Source: Belnapia sp. F-4-1
Lineage (GTDB): Bacteria > Pseudomonadota > Alphaproteobacteria > Acetobacterales > Acetobacteraceae
DNA length: 64,000 nucleotides
Assembly (NCBI RefSeq): GCF_000802185.1
Contig: NZ_KN676113.1
Span: forward strand, 1,632,819-1,696,818
Direction: 5' to 3'
The translations under genes and the position numbers were made by a program. Shown in pieces: positions 27,398-34,539 of this stretch. The notes below the pieces were generated by a model. That model was not told where the DNA came from. It made no database searches and saw only the letters and a program-made list of their open reading frames with translations. Position 1 is the first letter of the stretch. The number at the start of each line of letters is the position of its first letter.

Positions 27398-28158
27398 CCA
27401 AGGAGGCCATCCTCGGCGCCATCCGCCGCGGCCTGAAGCGCGGGCCGCTGCCGGCCGACCAGCAGGCCATGCTGGGCGGGCGGCTGGCGACGCATCCCCG
27501 CCACCTCATCCCCGCCCGCTCGCGCCTGCCGCGGCCGGACCAGGTCGCCCTCTTCATCCGCAACGTGGAGAAGGAATTCGGCACCGTCGAGCGCGTCCCG
27601 AACGCCGAGGCCGTGCCTGCCGCCATCGCCGACTACCTGGCGGCGCAGAACCTGTCGCCCCGCTTTCCCATGGCGCCGCACCCGGAGCTGCAGGCGATCC
27701 CCTGGTCCAGCCGCCCGCTGCTGGAGGTGGAGCAGCGCCGCGCGGAGGCCACCGATCAGGTCAGCCTGCAGCACGGCTATGCCGGCATCGCCGAGACGGG
27801 GACGCTGATGCTCCCCTCCGCGCCGGAGCGCCCGACAACCCTCAACCTCCTCGCCGAGACCGAGATGGTGGTGCTCCGCGCCAGCCGCATCGTCGGCGCC
27901 TATGAGGAGGCCTGGGACCGCCTCCGCGCCGAGAGCCATGACGAGCGAAGCGGGGGATTCATGCCGCGCAACATCATGTTCGTTACCGGCCCCTCGCGCA
28001 GTGCCGATATCGAGCAGACGCTGGAGCTCGGCGCCCATGGCCCGCGGCGCCTCCACGTTATCCTGATCGACGACGACCCCGCCGCCCTGCCGATGGGCGA
28101 GGCCACGGCCCCGCCGCCGGTCGCCGTCCCGGGCGGTCCCGCCGCCCCGGGGGATTGA
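27394..28158 (+). CDS. lutC: LutC-like lactate utilisation protein
   Basis: The 254-residue product contains the LutC/DUF162 core, with VSLQHGYAGIAETGTLML, LNLLAETEMVVLRASRIV and a late NIMFVTGPSRSADIEQTLELGAHGP spanning two stretches. LutC is a small subunit of the lactate oxidation complex with no own cofactor motif. A Pro/Ala-rich tail of about 25 residues follows. It overlaps lutB upstream, and its stop overlaps the TTG start of the Smr gene. Confidence 0.87.
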   Translation: MTKEAILGAIRRGLKRGPLPADQQAMLGGRLATHPRHLIPARSRLPRPDQVALFIRNVEKEFGTVERVPNAEAVPAAIADYLAAQNLSPRFPMAPHPELQAIPWSSRPLLEVEQRRAEATDQVSLQHGYAGIAETGTLMLPSAPERPTTLNLLAETEMVVLRASRIVGAYEEAWDRLRAESHDERSGGFMPRNIMFVTGPSRSADIEQTLELGAHGPRRLHVILIDDDPAALPMGEATAPPPVAVPGGPAAPGD

Positions 28159-28700
28159 GCCCGCCCGCCCGGCGGCGCCGGGGCCTGACCGAGCTCGATC
28201 GCCGTCTCTGGCAGGCCTATACGGCCCATGCCCATGTGGCGCCCATGCCCGGCAAGGCCCTGCCACCGCCGCCGCCGGAGCCGACGCTGCCGGGCCCCGC
28301 GCCTGCCGCTCCCCTTGCCGTTCCGCCGCCGCGGCCCGCCGTCTTGCGCCCTGCCCCGGAGCTTCAGGTCGGCACTCCGCCCCCTGGCCTCGACGGCAAG
28401 CGATGGCGCGAGCTCCGCCGCGGACGCACCAAGCCGGAGCGCACCCTCGACCTGCATGGCCGCCGCGCCCAGGACGCGCATGCCGCCGTCCGCCGCTTTC
28501 TCCAGGAGGCTCAGGCCGACGGCCTCCGCTGCGTCGCCATCGTCACCGGCAAAGGATCGAGCGCCGAAGGCGGCGTGCTCCGCCGCGAGCTGCCCTTCTG
28601 GCTGAACGCGGCCGAGATGCGGCCCCTCCTCCTCGGCGCCGCCCACCCGCATGCCAGCAATCCCGGCGCCGTCCACCTGCTGCTTCGCAGGCGCCGGTGA
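28155..28700 (+). CDS. Smr (MutS2 C-terminal) domain protein
   Basis: The 181-residue protein has a Pro-rich N-terminal half and a C-terminal Smr domain with ERTLDLHGRRAQDAHAAVRRFL, CVAIVTGKGSS and the closing NPGAVHLLLRR. Smr domains have nicking or RNA-binding activity; the DLHG and TGKG motifs are intact. It begins at TTG 28155, overlapping lutC, and ends overlapping the GTG of the next gene. The N-terminal linker explains the high proline content. Confidence 0.85.
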   Translation: MSPPARRRRGLTELDRRLWQAYTAHAHVAPMPGKALPPPPPEPTLPGPAPAAPLAVPPPRPAVLRPAPELQVGTPPPGLDGKRWRELRRGRTKPERTLDLHGRRAQDAHAAVRRFLQEAQADGLRCVAIVTGKGSSAEGGVLRRELPFWLNAAEMRPLLLGAAHPHASNPGAVHLLLRRRR

Positions 28701-29410
28701 CCCCCTTCGGCCAGCGCCTCCGCGCCCTCCGCGAGGCCCATGGCGTCAGCCAGGCCGCTCTCGCCCAGGCGCTGCACGTCTCCCCCGCCTACCTTTCGGC
28801 GCTGGAGCATGGCCATCGCGGCCGGCCCTCGCCGGGACTCATCCATCAGGTGAACGAGTTCTTCGGGCTGATCTGGGACGATGCGGAGGAGATGGCGCGT
28901 CTCGCTCGCCTTTCCCATCCGCGGGTGGTGCTGGATACGGCGGGGCTGAGCCCGGAGGCGACGGCGCTGGCCAACCGGCTGGCGCGGGATATCCGCAAGC
29001 TGTCGCCGGACACCATCAGGGCCTTGCTTCAAACGCTGGATGGGGGGGGCGCCCCCCCCCCCCCCCCATGCCCCCGCCGGGGCCAAAGCTTGGCCCCGGA
29101 CCCCGCCACAAGTAGGCGTCAGAAGCGCAGGCGGGGGCCAGAGACCAGCTGCGCGGCATGCGTGACGCGGCGGCGGCCATGCGTCTTGGCGGTCAGCACG
29201 GCCGCGGTCAGCCGGTTGTCATGCACCGCGGCCAGGCCGAAGCCCTGGTTGTTCAGCAGCAGGAAGTGGTCCGTCACCCGCAGCAGATACCACCCCGGCG
29301 CCAGCCCCCCGCGCACCAGCCCGAGCAGGCTCGGCCGCCGCTCCGGCAGCTCCACCGGCGCATGCGCCACGCCCAGCTGCTCCAGCGCCCCGAGGATGTC
29401 CCGCCAATAG
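28697..29410 (+). CDS. XRE-family helix-turn-helix regulator with anomalous 3' end
   Basis: The first 115 or so residues form an XRE repressor-like domain: FGQRLRALREAHGVSQAALA, HVSPAYLSALEHGHRGRPSP, then a helical tail with WDDAEEMARLARLSHPRVVLD. Similar proteins end near SPDTIRALLQTLDGG. Here the frame runs through a tract of eight G, CG and sixteen C (29042-29067) and continues antisense to the next gene up to 29410. An indel in the tract would give a stop at 29113-29115. The domain is secure but the C-terminus is doubtful. Its GTG start overlaps the Smr gene. Confidence 0.7.
   Translation: MTPFGQRLRALREAHGVSQAALAQALHVSPAYLSALEHGHRGRPSPGLIHQVNEFFGLIWDDAEEMARLARLSHPRVVLDTAGLSPEATALANRLARDIRKLSPDTIRALLQTLDGGGAPPPPPCPRRGQSLAPDPATSRRQKRRRGPETSCAACVTRRRPCVLAVSTAAVSRLSCTAARPKPWLFSSRKWSVTRSRYHPGASPPRTSPSRLGRRSGSSTGACATPSCSSAPRMSRQ
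29042..29099 (-). repeat. Two-hairpin intergenic repeat, copy D
   Basis: On the minus strand it follows the stop of the gene at 29119. The first hairpin has a perfect 10-bp stem CCGGGGCCAA/TTGGCCCCGG with a 3-base loop (29077-29099). A G-rich linker and a second hairpin made of facing homopolymers (eight G, CG, sixteen C; 29042-29067) follow. The order and position match copies A, B and C, although the sequence has drifted to simple tracts. It lies between convergent genes. Confidence 0.6.
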
Positions 29411-29652
29411 GCCGTCACCACCGGCCCGGTGCCAGGGTACCAGTCCGGCGCGACCCCCCGCAGCAGCGTGCCCGCCGCCCGGTAGGGCAGCCCACTCGCC
29501 AGGGCCAGCGTCGCCGGCCCGCACCATGGCACCAGCCCGCCATTCTCCTCCATCAGCTCGTCATGGCTGCGCAGCCCAGTCGGGCGCTCGGCGAGGGCGG
29601 AGTCGGCCACCGGCCCGGCCTCCGTAAGACGCCCATCCTGACGATCTGCCAT
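29119..29652 (-). CDS. Uncharacterised protein, possibly cysteine-peptidase-like
   Basis: I do not recognise this 177-residue protein with certainty. The segment ENGGLVPWCGPATLALASG resembles the catalytic Cys motif of C39-like/papain-fold proteins. RVTDHFLLLNNQGFGLAAVHDN supplies a histidine and an Asn/Asp in the places where a catalytic His and partner would lie. No signal peptide is visible. ATG 29652 is chosen; a TTG at 29667 is possible. Upstream DNA (29700-29745) is unusually AT-rich and probably holds the promoter. Confidence 0.6.
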   Translation of the reverse strand: MADRQDGRLTEAGPVADSALAERPTGLRSHDELMEENGGLVPWCGPATLALASGLPYRAAGTLLRGVAPDWYPGTGPVVTAYWRDILGALEQLGVAHAPVELPERRPSLLGLVRGGLAPGWYLLRVTDHFLLLNNQGFGLAAVHDNRLTAAVLTAKTHGRRRVTHAAQLVSGPRLRF

Positions 29653-29751
29653 CGCGCGATCCCGCAAGCAGCCGGACGCGGGATGGCGCCCAGGATGCTC
29701 ACAAGATCGTGTTTATTCACCTTGTCGTCAATATACGATTGCTGGGAACCC

Positions 29752-30363
29752 TTACCTGATCAGCACGCCATGCTGCCGGAGGAAGCCGAGCAGCGGCAGC
29801 AGCGGCAGGCCGAGGATGGCGCTGTGCTCCCCCTCCACCGCATCGAACAGCTGCACCCCGATCCCCTCCAGCCGATAGGCCCCGACCGAGCCAAGCACCG
29901 CCTCCCCTTCCGCCGCGAGATAGGCACCGAGGAATTCCTCGGAAAAGTCGCGCATCGTCAGCCGGGGCCTCGCAAGGTGTTGCCAGACCCGCTGGCCGCC
30001 GCGCCAGCAGACCATCGCCGTCATCAGCTCATGCGGCCGGCCGCGCAGCGCCAGCAGCTGCGCCCGCGCCGCCGCCATGTCCGGCGGCTTGTCGAACCAG
30101 CGCCCGTCGCAGACCAGCAGCTGGTCGGCGCCGATCACCAGCGCCTCCGGATGCCGCCGGGCGATGCGCTGCGCCTTGGCCTCGGCCAGCAGCATCGCCG
30201 CCTCGCCGGGTGGGATGCCCTCGGCGCGGGCGCTTTCCTTGATCGCCGCCTCGTCCACCGCCGCCGCCTCGGCCGTGAAGCGCAGCCCCGCCGCCGCCAG
30301 CACCGCCCGCCGGGCCGCCGAGGCGGTGGCGAGGATGAGGGCCGGTGCCTCCCGCTGGATCAT
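29752..30363 (-). CDS. maf: Maf family nucleotide pyrophosphatase
   Basis: The 203-residue protein shows the Maf/YhdE family features [47 protein letters not shown] and a late [15 protein letters not shown]. Maf proteins hydrolyse non-canonical or canonical nucleoside triphosphates to monophosphates. The start overlaps the ppsR stop by 4 bases. The maf-ppsR order next to hemE is the arrangement seen at alphaproteobacterial origins. Confidence 0.92.
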   Translation of the reverse strand: MIQREAPALILATASAARRAVLAAAGLRFTAEAAAVDEAAIKESARAEGIPPGEAAMLLAEAKAQRIARRHPEALVIGADQLLVCDGRWFDKPPDMAAARAQLLALRGRPHELMTAMVCWRGGQRVWQHLARPRLTMRDFSEEFLGAYLAAEGEAVLGSVGAYRLEGIGVQLFDAVEGEHSAILGLPLLPLLGFLRQHGVLIR

Positions 30364-31253
30364 GCCGCGCCTCCGCCGAGCACCACCGCCGCCGGATCGG
30401 CCGGCGCATGGCCCCCCGCTGCCCCTCGGCGGGCATGCCAGGCGTCCATGAGCTGAAGAACGGTCGCCGCCGTTTCCTCGATGCTCCGCCGCGTCACGTC
30501 GATCACCGGCCAGCCATGCTGGTTGCAGAGCCGCCTGGCAGCGAGGATCTCGGCCTTCACGCTGTCATGATCGATATAGTCGTTGGTGTCCTGCCGCACG
30601 CCGTCGGCGCCGATGAGCCGCAGCCGGTGCCGGCGGATCTCGATCAGCGCCTTTGTCTCGATGGTCAGCCCCACCACCGGGCAGGGCGAATCCGCCAGCT
30701 CCGGCGGCAGTTCCGAATTGGGCACGATCGGGACGTTGGCCGCCTTGATCCCACGGTTCGCCAGGTAGAAGCAGGTCGGCGTCTTGCTGCTGCGCGAGAC
30801 GCCGACGAGGCAGACATCCGCCTCGTGGATGCCTGCTGCCCCCTGCCCGTCGTCATGCGCCAGCACGTAATGCATGGCGTCGATCCGGCGGAAGTAGTCG
30901 GCATCCATCACATGCTGCGCCGCCCGCTTCTCCCTGGCCCGCGCCCCGAGCTGCCCCTGCAGCAGGTCCACCACTTGGTCGAGCACCGAGAGGCAGGGCA
31001 CGCCGAGGCGCATGCAGGCCTCCTCCAGCGCCAGCCGCAGGCTCTTGTCCACCAGGGTGAAGAGCACCGGCCCCGGCTCGTGGTCGAGCCCCTCCAGCAC
31101 CCGGTCGAGCTGCAGGCGGGAGCGGATGAGGCTCCAGCGATGATGCACCACGTGGTGGTCCTCGAACCGCGCCAGGGTCGCCCGGGCGATCGAATTGAGC
31201 GTTTCGCCCGTGCTGTCGGAGACCAGGTGCAGGTTGACTGTTCTGTGGGGCAT
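30360..31253 (-). CDS. ppsR: PEP synthase regulatory kinase/pyrophosphorylase (DUF299)
   Basis: The 297-residue protein begins [20 protein letters not shown] and has the P-loop-like [28 protein letters not shown], and a late [11 protein letters not shown]. PpsR homologues phosphorylate and dephosphorylate PEP synthase or pyruvate phosphate dikinase. This gene corresponds to RP001, the conserved neighbour of hemE across the replication origin in Caulobacter and Rickettsia. It is transcribed away from the origin. Confidence 0.92.
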   Translation of the reverse strand: MPHRTVNLHLVSDSTGETLNSIARATLARFEDHHVVHHRWSLIRSRLQLDRVLEGLDHEPGPVLFTLVDKSLRLALEEACMRLGVPCLSVLDQVVDLLQGQLGARAREKRAAQHVMDADYFRRIDAMHYVLAHDDGQGAAGIHEADVCLVGVSRSSKTPTCFYLANRGIKAANVPIVPNSELPPELADSPCPVVGLTIETKALIEIRRHRLRLIGADGVRQDTNDYIDHDSVKAEILAARRLCNQHGWPVIDVTRRSIEETAATVLQLMDAWHARRGAAGGHAPADPAAVVLGGGAA

Positions 31254-31332
31254 CCCGGGAGAATAGCGCAGGCCGCTGGGGACGAAGTGGAAAACTCCGA
31301 GGCAAACGCCGCCCGCGGTGGATGGAGGGGAC

Positions 31333-31434
31333 GACTCAGTATGTCCCGCACAGGCGGGAGGGGAATCCCGCCTGAGTCGGCCGACTCCGGGACGGCGGAG
31401 GATTCACCCAACGGAGTCAGCGAGTCGCCGACTC
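31333..31434. promoter_or_regulatory. Cluster of seven GANTC (CcrM methylation) sites
   Basis: GANTC occurs at 31333, 31374, 31383, 31401, 31414, 31422 and 31430 within 102 bp. Further sites lie at 31522 and at 31589 inside hemE. From base composition about one site per 350 bp would be expected. Several are arranged as mirror pairs (GAGTC...GACTC) around short palindromes. CcrM methylates this motif in alphaproteobacteria and reads out replication passage, so the cluster supports an origin function. Confidence 0.65.
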
Positions 31435-31449
31435 AGTCGATCGTGGACA

Positions 31450-31498
31450 GGCCTGTGGATGGAATCCGGAGTAATTGCCTCCACAGCATCCACAGGCC
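31450..31498. repeat. Inverted repeat with DnaA-box-like cores
   Basis: GGCCTGTGGAT (31450-31460) and ATCCACAGGCC (31488-31498) form a perfect 11-bp inverted repeat around a 27-base spacer. Each arm contains TGTGGAT/ATCCACA, the conserved part of a DnaA box. A weaker CTCCACAG core lies in the spacer. Binding by DnaA is inferred from sequence only. Confidence 0.5.
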
Positions 31499-31565
31499 CT
31501 ATCACTACCTCATCCTTTCAAGACTCTTGTTTTCTTGCGAAGGGTAGGGCTCCAGGGAGGAAGAG

Positions 31566-32624
31566 ATGCCAGGTGTGAGCGAAAGTCCGAGTCAGAAGCC
31601 CCTGCTCCGCGCCCTGGCCGGCGAGGCGGTCTGGCCGCCGCCGATGTGGCTGATGCGCCAGGCCGGCCGCTACCTGCCCGAGTACCGGGAGATCCGCGCC
31701 CAGGCCGGCGACTTCATCGCCCTCTGCACCGCGCCGGCGATGGCGGCCGAGGTCACGCTCCAGCCGATCCGCCGCTACGGCATGGACGGGGCCATCCTCT
31801 TCTCCGACATCCTCATGGTGCCCTGGGCGATGGGCCAGTCGCTCCGCTTCGCCGAGGGCGAGGGGCCGGTGCTGGAGCCGGTGCGCGACGCCGCGGCGAT
31901 CAACCGACTCGATCCGACCGTCTGCGCCGCCAATGCCGCGCCGATCATCGAGACGGTGCGCCTGGTCCGCGCCGGGCTGGCCGAGGAGGCGCCGCGGACG
32001 ACGCTGATCGGCTTCGCCGGCAGCCCCTTCACCGTCGCCTGCTACATGGTGGAGGGCCATGGCAGCCGCGACTTCGCCGCCGCCCGCGGCATGGCCTATG
32101 GCGACCCGGCGCTGTTCGGCCGGCTCATCCGCATCCTGATCGATGCCAGCGCCGACTATCTGTGCGCCCAGGCCGATGCCGGGGCGGAGGTGCTGATGCT
32201 GTTCGACAGCTGGGCCGGGCTGCTGGCGCCGAGCCAGTTCCGCCGCTGGGTGATCGAGCCGACGGCGAGCCTGGTCCGTGCCATCCGCAAGCGCCACCCG
32301 ACCATCCCGCTGATCGGCTTCCCCCGCCTTGCCGGGCCGATGCTGGCGGAATACGCGCAGCGCACCGGGGTTCAGTGCCTCGGCATCGACACCTCGATGG
32401 ACCTGCGCTGGGCCGCCTCGGCGGTGCCGCCCTCGATGTGCCTCCAGGGCAACCTCGACCCGCTTTCCCTCGTCACCGGCGGCATGGCCCTGGAGACGGA
32501 GGCCCGTTCCATCCTGGGTGCCATGCGCGGCCGCCCCTTCATCTTCAACCTCGGCCACGGCATCGAGAAGGTGACGTCTCCCGATAACGTCTCGGCCTTG
32601 GTCCGCCTGGTCCGCACCGGCTGA
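31566..32624 (+). CDS. hemE: Uroporphyrinogen decarboxylase
   Basis: HemE converts uroporphyrinogen III to coproporphyrinogen III. The 352-residue enzyme has PPPMWLMRQAGRYLPEYR near the start, FSDILMVPWAMGQ with the catalytic Asp, GFAGSPFTVACYMVEG, GIDTSMD and the late FNLGHGIEK. A strong ribosome site (AGGGAGGAAG) precedes the ATG. Its promoter would lie inside the presumed origin, as in Caulobacter. Repeat copy B follows the stop. Confidence 0.96.
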   Translation: MPGVSESPSQKPLLRALAGEAVWPPPMWLMRQAGRYLPEYREIRAQAGDFIALCTAPAMAAEVTLQPIRRYGMDGAILFSDILMVPWAMGQSLRFAEGEGPVLEPVRDAAAINRLDPTVCAANAAPIIETVRLVRAGLAEEAPRTTLIGFAGSPFTVACYMVEGHGSRDFAAARGMAYGDPALFGRLIRILIDASADYLCAQADAGAEVLMLFDSWAGLLAPSQFRRWVIEPTASLVRAIRKRHPTIPLIGFPRLAGPMLAEYAQRTGVQCLGIDTSMDLRWAASAVPPSMCLQGNLDPLSLVTGGMALETEARSILGAMRGRPFIFNLGHGIEKVTSPDNVSALVRLVRTG

Positions 32625-32634
32625 CTCAGGGGTT

Positions 32635-32691
32635 CCAAGGGCCCTCCGGCCCTTGGCAGGAGGAGCTTGAGGAGGGCAGCGCCCTCCTCAA
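32635..32691 (+). repeat. Two-hairpin intergenic repeat, copy B
   Basis: It starts 10 bases after the hemE stop. Hairpin 1 pairs CCAAGGGCC (32635-32643) with GGCCCTTGG (32648-32656). The linker CAGGAGGAGC follows. Hairpin 2 is a perfect 11-bp stem TTGAGGAGGGC/GCCCTCCTCAA (32667-32677 with 32681-32691). No long T-tract follows. This is the best-preserved copy and probably ends or stabilises the hemE transcript. Confidence 0.7.
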
Positions 32692-32750
32692 TGCCTCGAA
32701 TTGCCCGCCGGGGTAATTCCCCCCGCCCCCGCTTTGCTCTAACCCGCAGC

Positions 32751-32778
32751 TTGACCCGCTGGCGAAGCGGCCAAATCT
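32751..32778 (+). promoter_or_regulatory. Candidate hemH promoter
   Basis: TTGACC (32751-32756) and AAATCT (32773-32778) are separated by 16 bases and lie 31 bases before the hemH start. The -10 match is weak. The site lies after repeat copy B, which would make sense if hemH and its followers are transcribed separately from hemE. Confidence 0.3.
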
Positions 32779-32809
32779 GCGGGCCTGGATCATGGCTCGG
32801 GGAGTTCCG

Positions 32810-33886
32810 ATGCAGCGGGTGGCGGTGGTGCTGTTCAATCTCGGGGGGCCGGACGCGCCGGACAGCGTACGCCCGTTCCTCGAGAACCTCTTCACCGACC
32901 CGGCCATCCTGCGGGTGCCCGGCTTCATTCGCCCCTGGCTCGGCCGCTTCATCGCCAAGCGGCGCACCCCGGCGGCGTCCGAGAACTACGCCATCCTCGG
33001 CGGCCGGTCGCCCCTGCTGGAGCTGACCGAGGCGCAGGCCCACGACCTCCAGGCGGAGCTGAATGCGGCCGGCGGGGCGGAGTATCGCTGCTTCATCGCC
33101 ATGCGCTATTGGCACCCGATGAGCGACGCCACCGCCCGCGCCGTGCGCGGCTGGGGCCCGGACCGGGTGCTGCTGCTGCCCCTCTACCCGCAATACTCGA
33201 CGACGACGACCGGCAGCAGCGTCACCGCCTGGGACGAGGCTGCTGCCCGCGCCGGGCTCGCCGTGCCGACCAAGACACTCTGCTGCTACCATTCCGACCC
33301 GGCCTTCGCCGCGGCGACGGCGGCCGCCGTCCGCACGGCTTACGACTCCGCCCGCGCCGCCCTGGCGCCGGGGGTTCCGCTGCGCATCCTGTTCTCCGCC
33401 CACGGATTGCCGGAAAGCATCGTCAAGCGCGGCGACCCCTATCAGTGGCAGGTGGAGCGGAGCGTCGCCGCCGTGGTCGAGCGCCTGGGGATCGAGGGGC
33501 TGGACCACTCCATCTGCTACCAGTCCCGCGTCACCCCGCAGAAATGGATCGGCCCAAGCACCGAGCTGGAGCTGGAGCGCGCGGCGCATGACAAGGTGGC
33601 GGTGCTGATCTGCCCCATCGCCTTCGTTTCCGAGCATTCGGAGACGCTGGTGGAGCTCGACGTGGAGTACCGTGAGGAAGCGGAGCGCCTCGGCGTTCCC
33701 GGCTATTACCGCGTCCCGGCCCAGAACAGCGACCCAGCCTTCATCCGGGCGCTGCGCGACCTGGTCCGCCGTGCCGAGGCCGATGAGCGCCCGCTGTGCA
33801 GCTTCGCCGGCGGCCGGCAATGCCCGAAGCCCTTCGGCGACTGCCCGCATGCCAGGGCCCGCACCCGCGCCCCGGAGCTCGCCTGA
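32810..33886 (+). CDS. hemH: Ferrochelatase
   Basis: HemH inserts ferrous iron into protoporphyrin IX. The 358-residue protein has VAVVLFNLGGPDAPDSV at the start, LYPQYSTTTTGSS, and the catalytic His in FSAHGLPESIVKRGDPY. The C-terminus has Cys residues in LCSFAGGRQCPKPFGDCPH, as in ferrochelatases carrying a [2Fe-2S] cluster, known for Caulobacter. ATG 32810 has GGGGAG at good spacing; an ATG at 32792 would add six residues. It overlaps the HAD gene by one base. Confidence 0.95.
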   Translation: MQRVAVVLFNLGGPDAPDSVRPFLENLFTDPAILRVPGFIRPWLGRFIAKRRTPAASENYAILGGRSPLLELTEAQAHDLQAELNAAGGAEYRCFIAMRYWHPMSDATARAVRGWGPDRVLLLPLYPQYSTTTTGSSVTAWDEAAARAGLAVPTKTLCCYHSDPAFAAATAAAVRTAYDSARAALAPGVPLRILFSAHGLPESIVKRGDPYQWQVERSVAAVVERLGIEGLDHSICYQSRVTPQKWIGPSTELELERAAHDKVAVLICPIAFVSEHSETLVELDVEYREEAERLGVPGYYRVPAQNSDPAFIRALRDLVRRAEADERPLCSFAGGRQCPKPFGDCPHARARTRAPELA

Positions 33887-34536
33887 TGCGCCCCGCCGCC
33901 GTCCTCTTCGACTGCGACGGCGTGCTGGCGGACAGCGAGGGGCTGGTGAACCGCCTGGTCGCCGAGGCGATCAGCGCCCAGGGCTGGCGCCTTTCCGCCG
34001 AGCAGGCGCGCGAGACCTTTCTCGGCATGGCCCTGCCGGAGATGCTGCCCGTCATCGAGGCCCGCTGCGGCGCGCTGCCGGGGGATTGGGGCGAGGCGCT
34101 GACCCGCCGCATCATGGCCGCCCTGACCGAAGAGGTGGAGGCCATCCCCGGCGCCCCGGCTGCCGTCGCCGCCGCTGCGGCCGCCGGGCTGCCGCTCGCC
34201 GTCGCCTCCAACTCCACCCGCGGCGAGCTGCGGGCGAAGCTCGCCCGGCTCGACCTCGCCCGGTATTTCGGCGCGCGCGTCTTCACCTTCGAGGACGTGC
34301 CCCGGCCGAAGCCCGCGCCCGACATCTACCGCGCCGCCGCCGCCGCCTGCGGTGCCGCCCCGGCCGACTGCATCGTGGTGGAAGACAGCCTGCTCGGCGC
34401 CCGCGCCGGGATCGCCGCGGGCTGCCGCGTGTTGGGCTTCACGCGGGACACGGAAGCGGCCGTGCTGGCCGCGGTCGGCGCCCGGCCCTTCGCCAGCATG
34501 GCGGAGCTGCCGGCCCTGCTGGGAATCGAGGAGTAG
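33886..34536 (+). CDS. HAD-superfamily phosphatase (beta-phosphoglucomutase/phosphoglycolate phosphatase-like)
   Basis: The 216-residue protein has all HAD motifs: nucleophile VLFDCDGVLADSE, motif II ASNSTRGEL, the Lys of RPKPAPDIY and the acidic pair in VVEDSLLGARAGIAAG. A helical cap follows motif I. It should dephosphorylate a small sugar phosphate or phosphoglycolate, with the substrate unknown. It begins inside the hemH stop (TGATG) and is followed 3 bp later by the MORN-like protein gene. Confidence 0.87.
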   Translation: MRPAAVLFDCDGVLADSEGLVNRLVAEAISAQGWRLSAEQARETFLGMALPEMLPVIEARCGALPGDWGEALTRRIMAALTEEVEAIPGAPAAVAAAAAAGLPLAVASNSTRGELRAKLARLDLARYFGARVFTFEDVPRPKPAPDIYRAAAAACGAAPADCIVVEDSLLGARAGIAAGCRVLGFTRDTEAAVLAAVGARPFASMAELPALLGIEE

Positions 34537-34539
34537 CCC

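Larger units (their letters stand above)
31254..31565. other. oriC: Probable chromosomal replication origin (oriC)
   Basis: This 312-bp gap between ppsR and hemE holds no gene. In Caulobacter and Rickettsia the origin lies exactly between these two orthologues, so position is the main evidence. Inside are eight GANTC sites, a 14-bp palindrome GAGTCGGCCGACTC (31374-31387), and DnaA-box-like cores TGTGGAT (31454) and ATCCACA (31488). An AT-richer strip lies beside hemE (31503-31543). No perfect TTATCCACA box and no TTAA-N7-TTAA CtrA site was found. parA, parB and parS about 16-18 kb away fit. Confidence 0.72.

Noticed and set aside
29042-29067. Simple intrinsic terminator made of the G8/C16 tract
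   Set aside because: There is no T-run, and the tract fits better as a degenerate second hairpin of the repeat family or a sequencing artefact.
31254-31565. CtrA-type TTAA-N7-TTAA sites in the origin
   Set aside because: No TTAA pair with the correct spacing was found in the gap, so CtrA control as in Caulobacter cannot be claimed.
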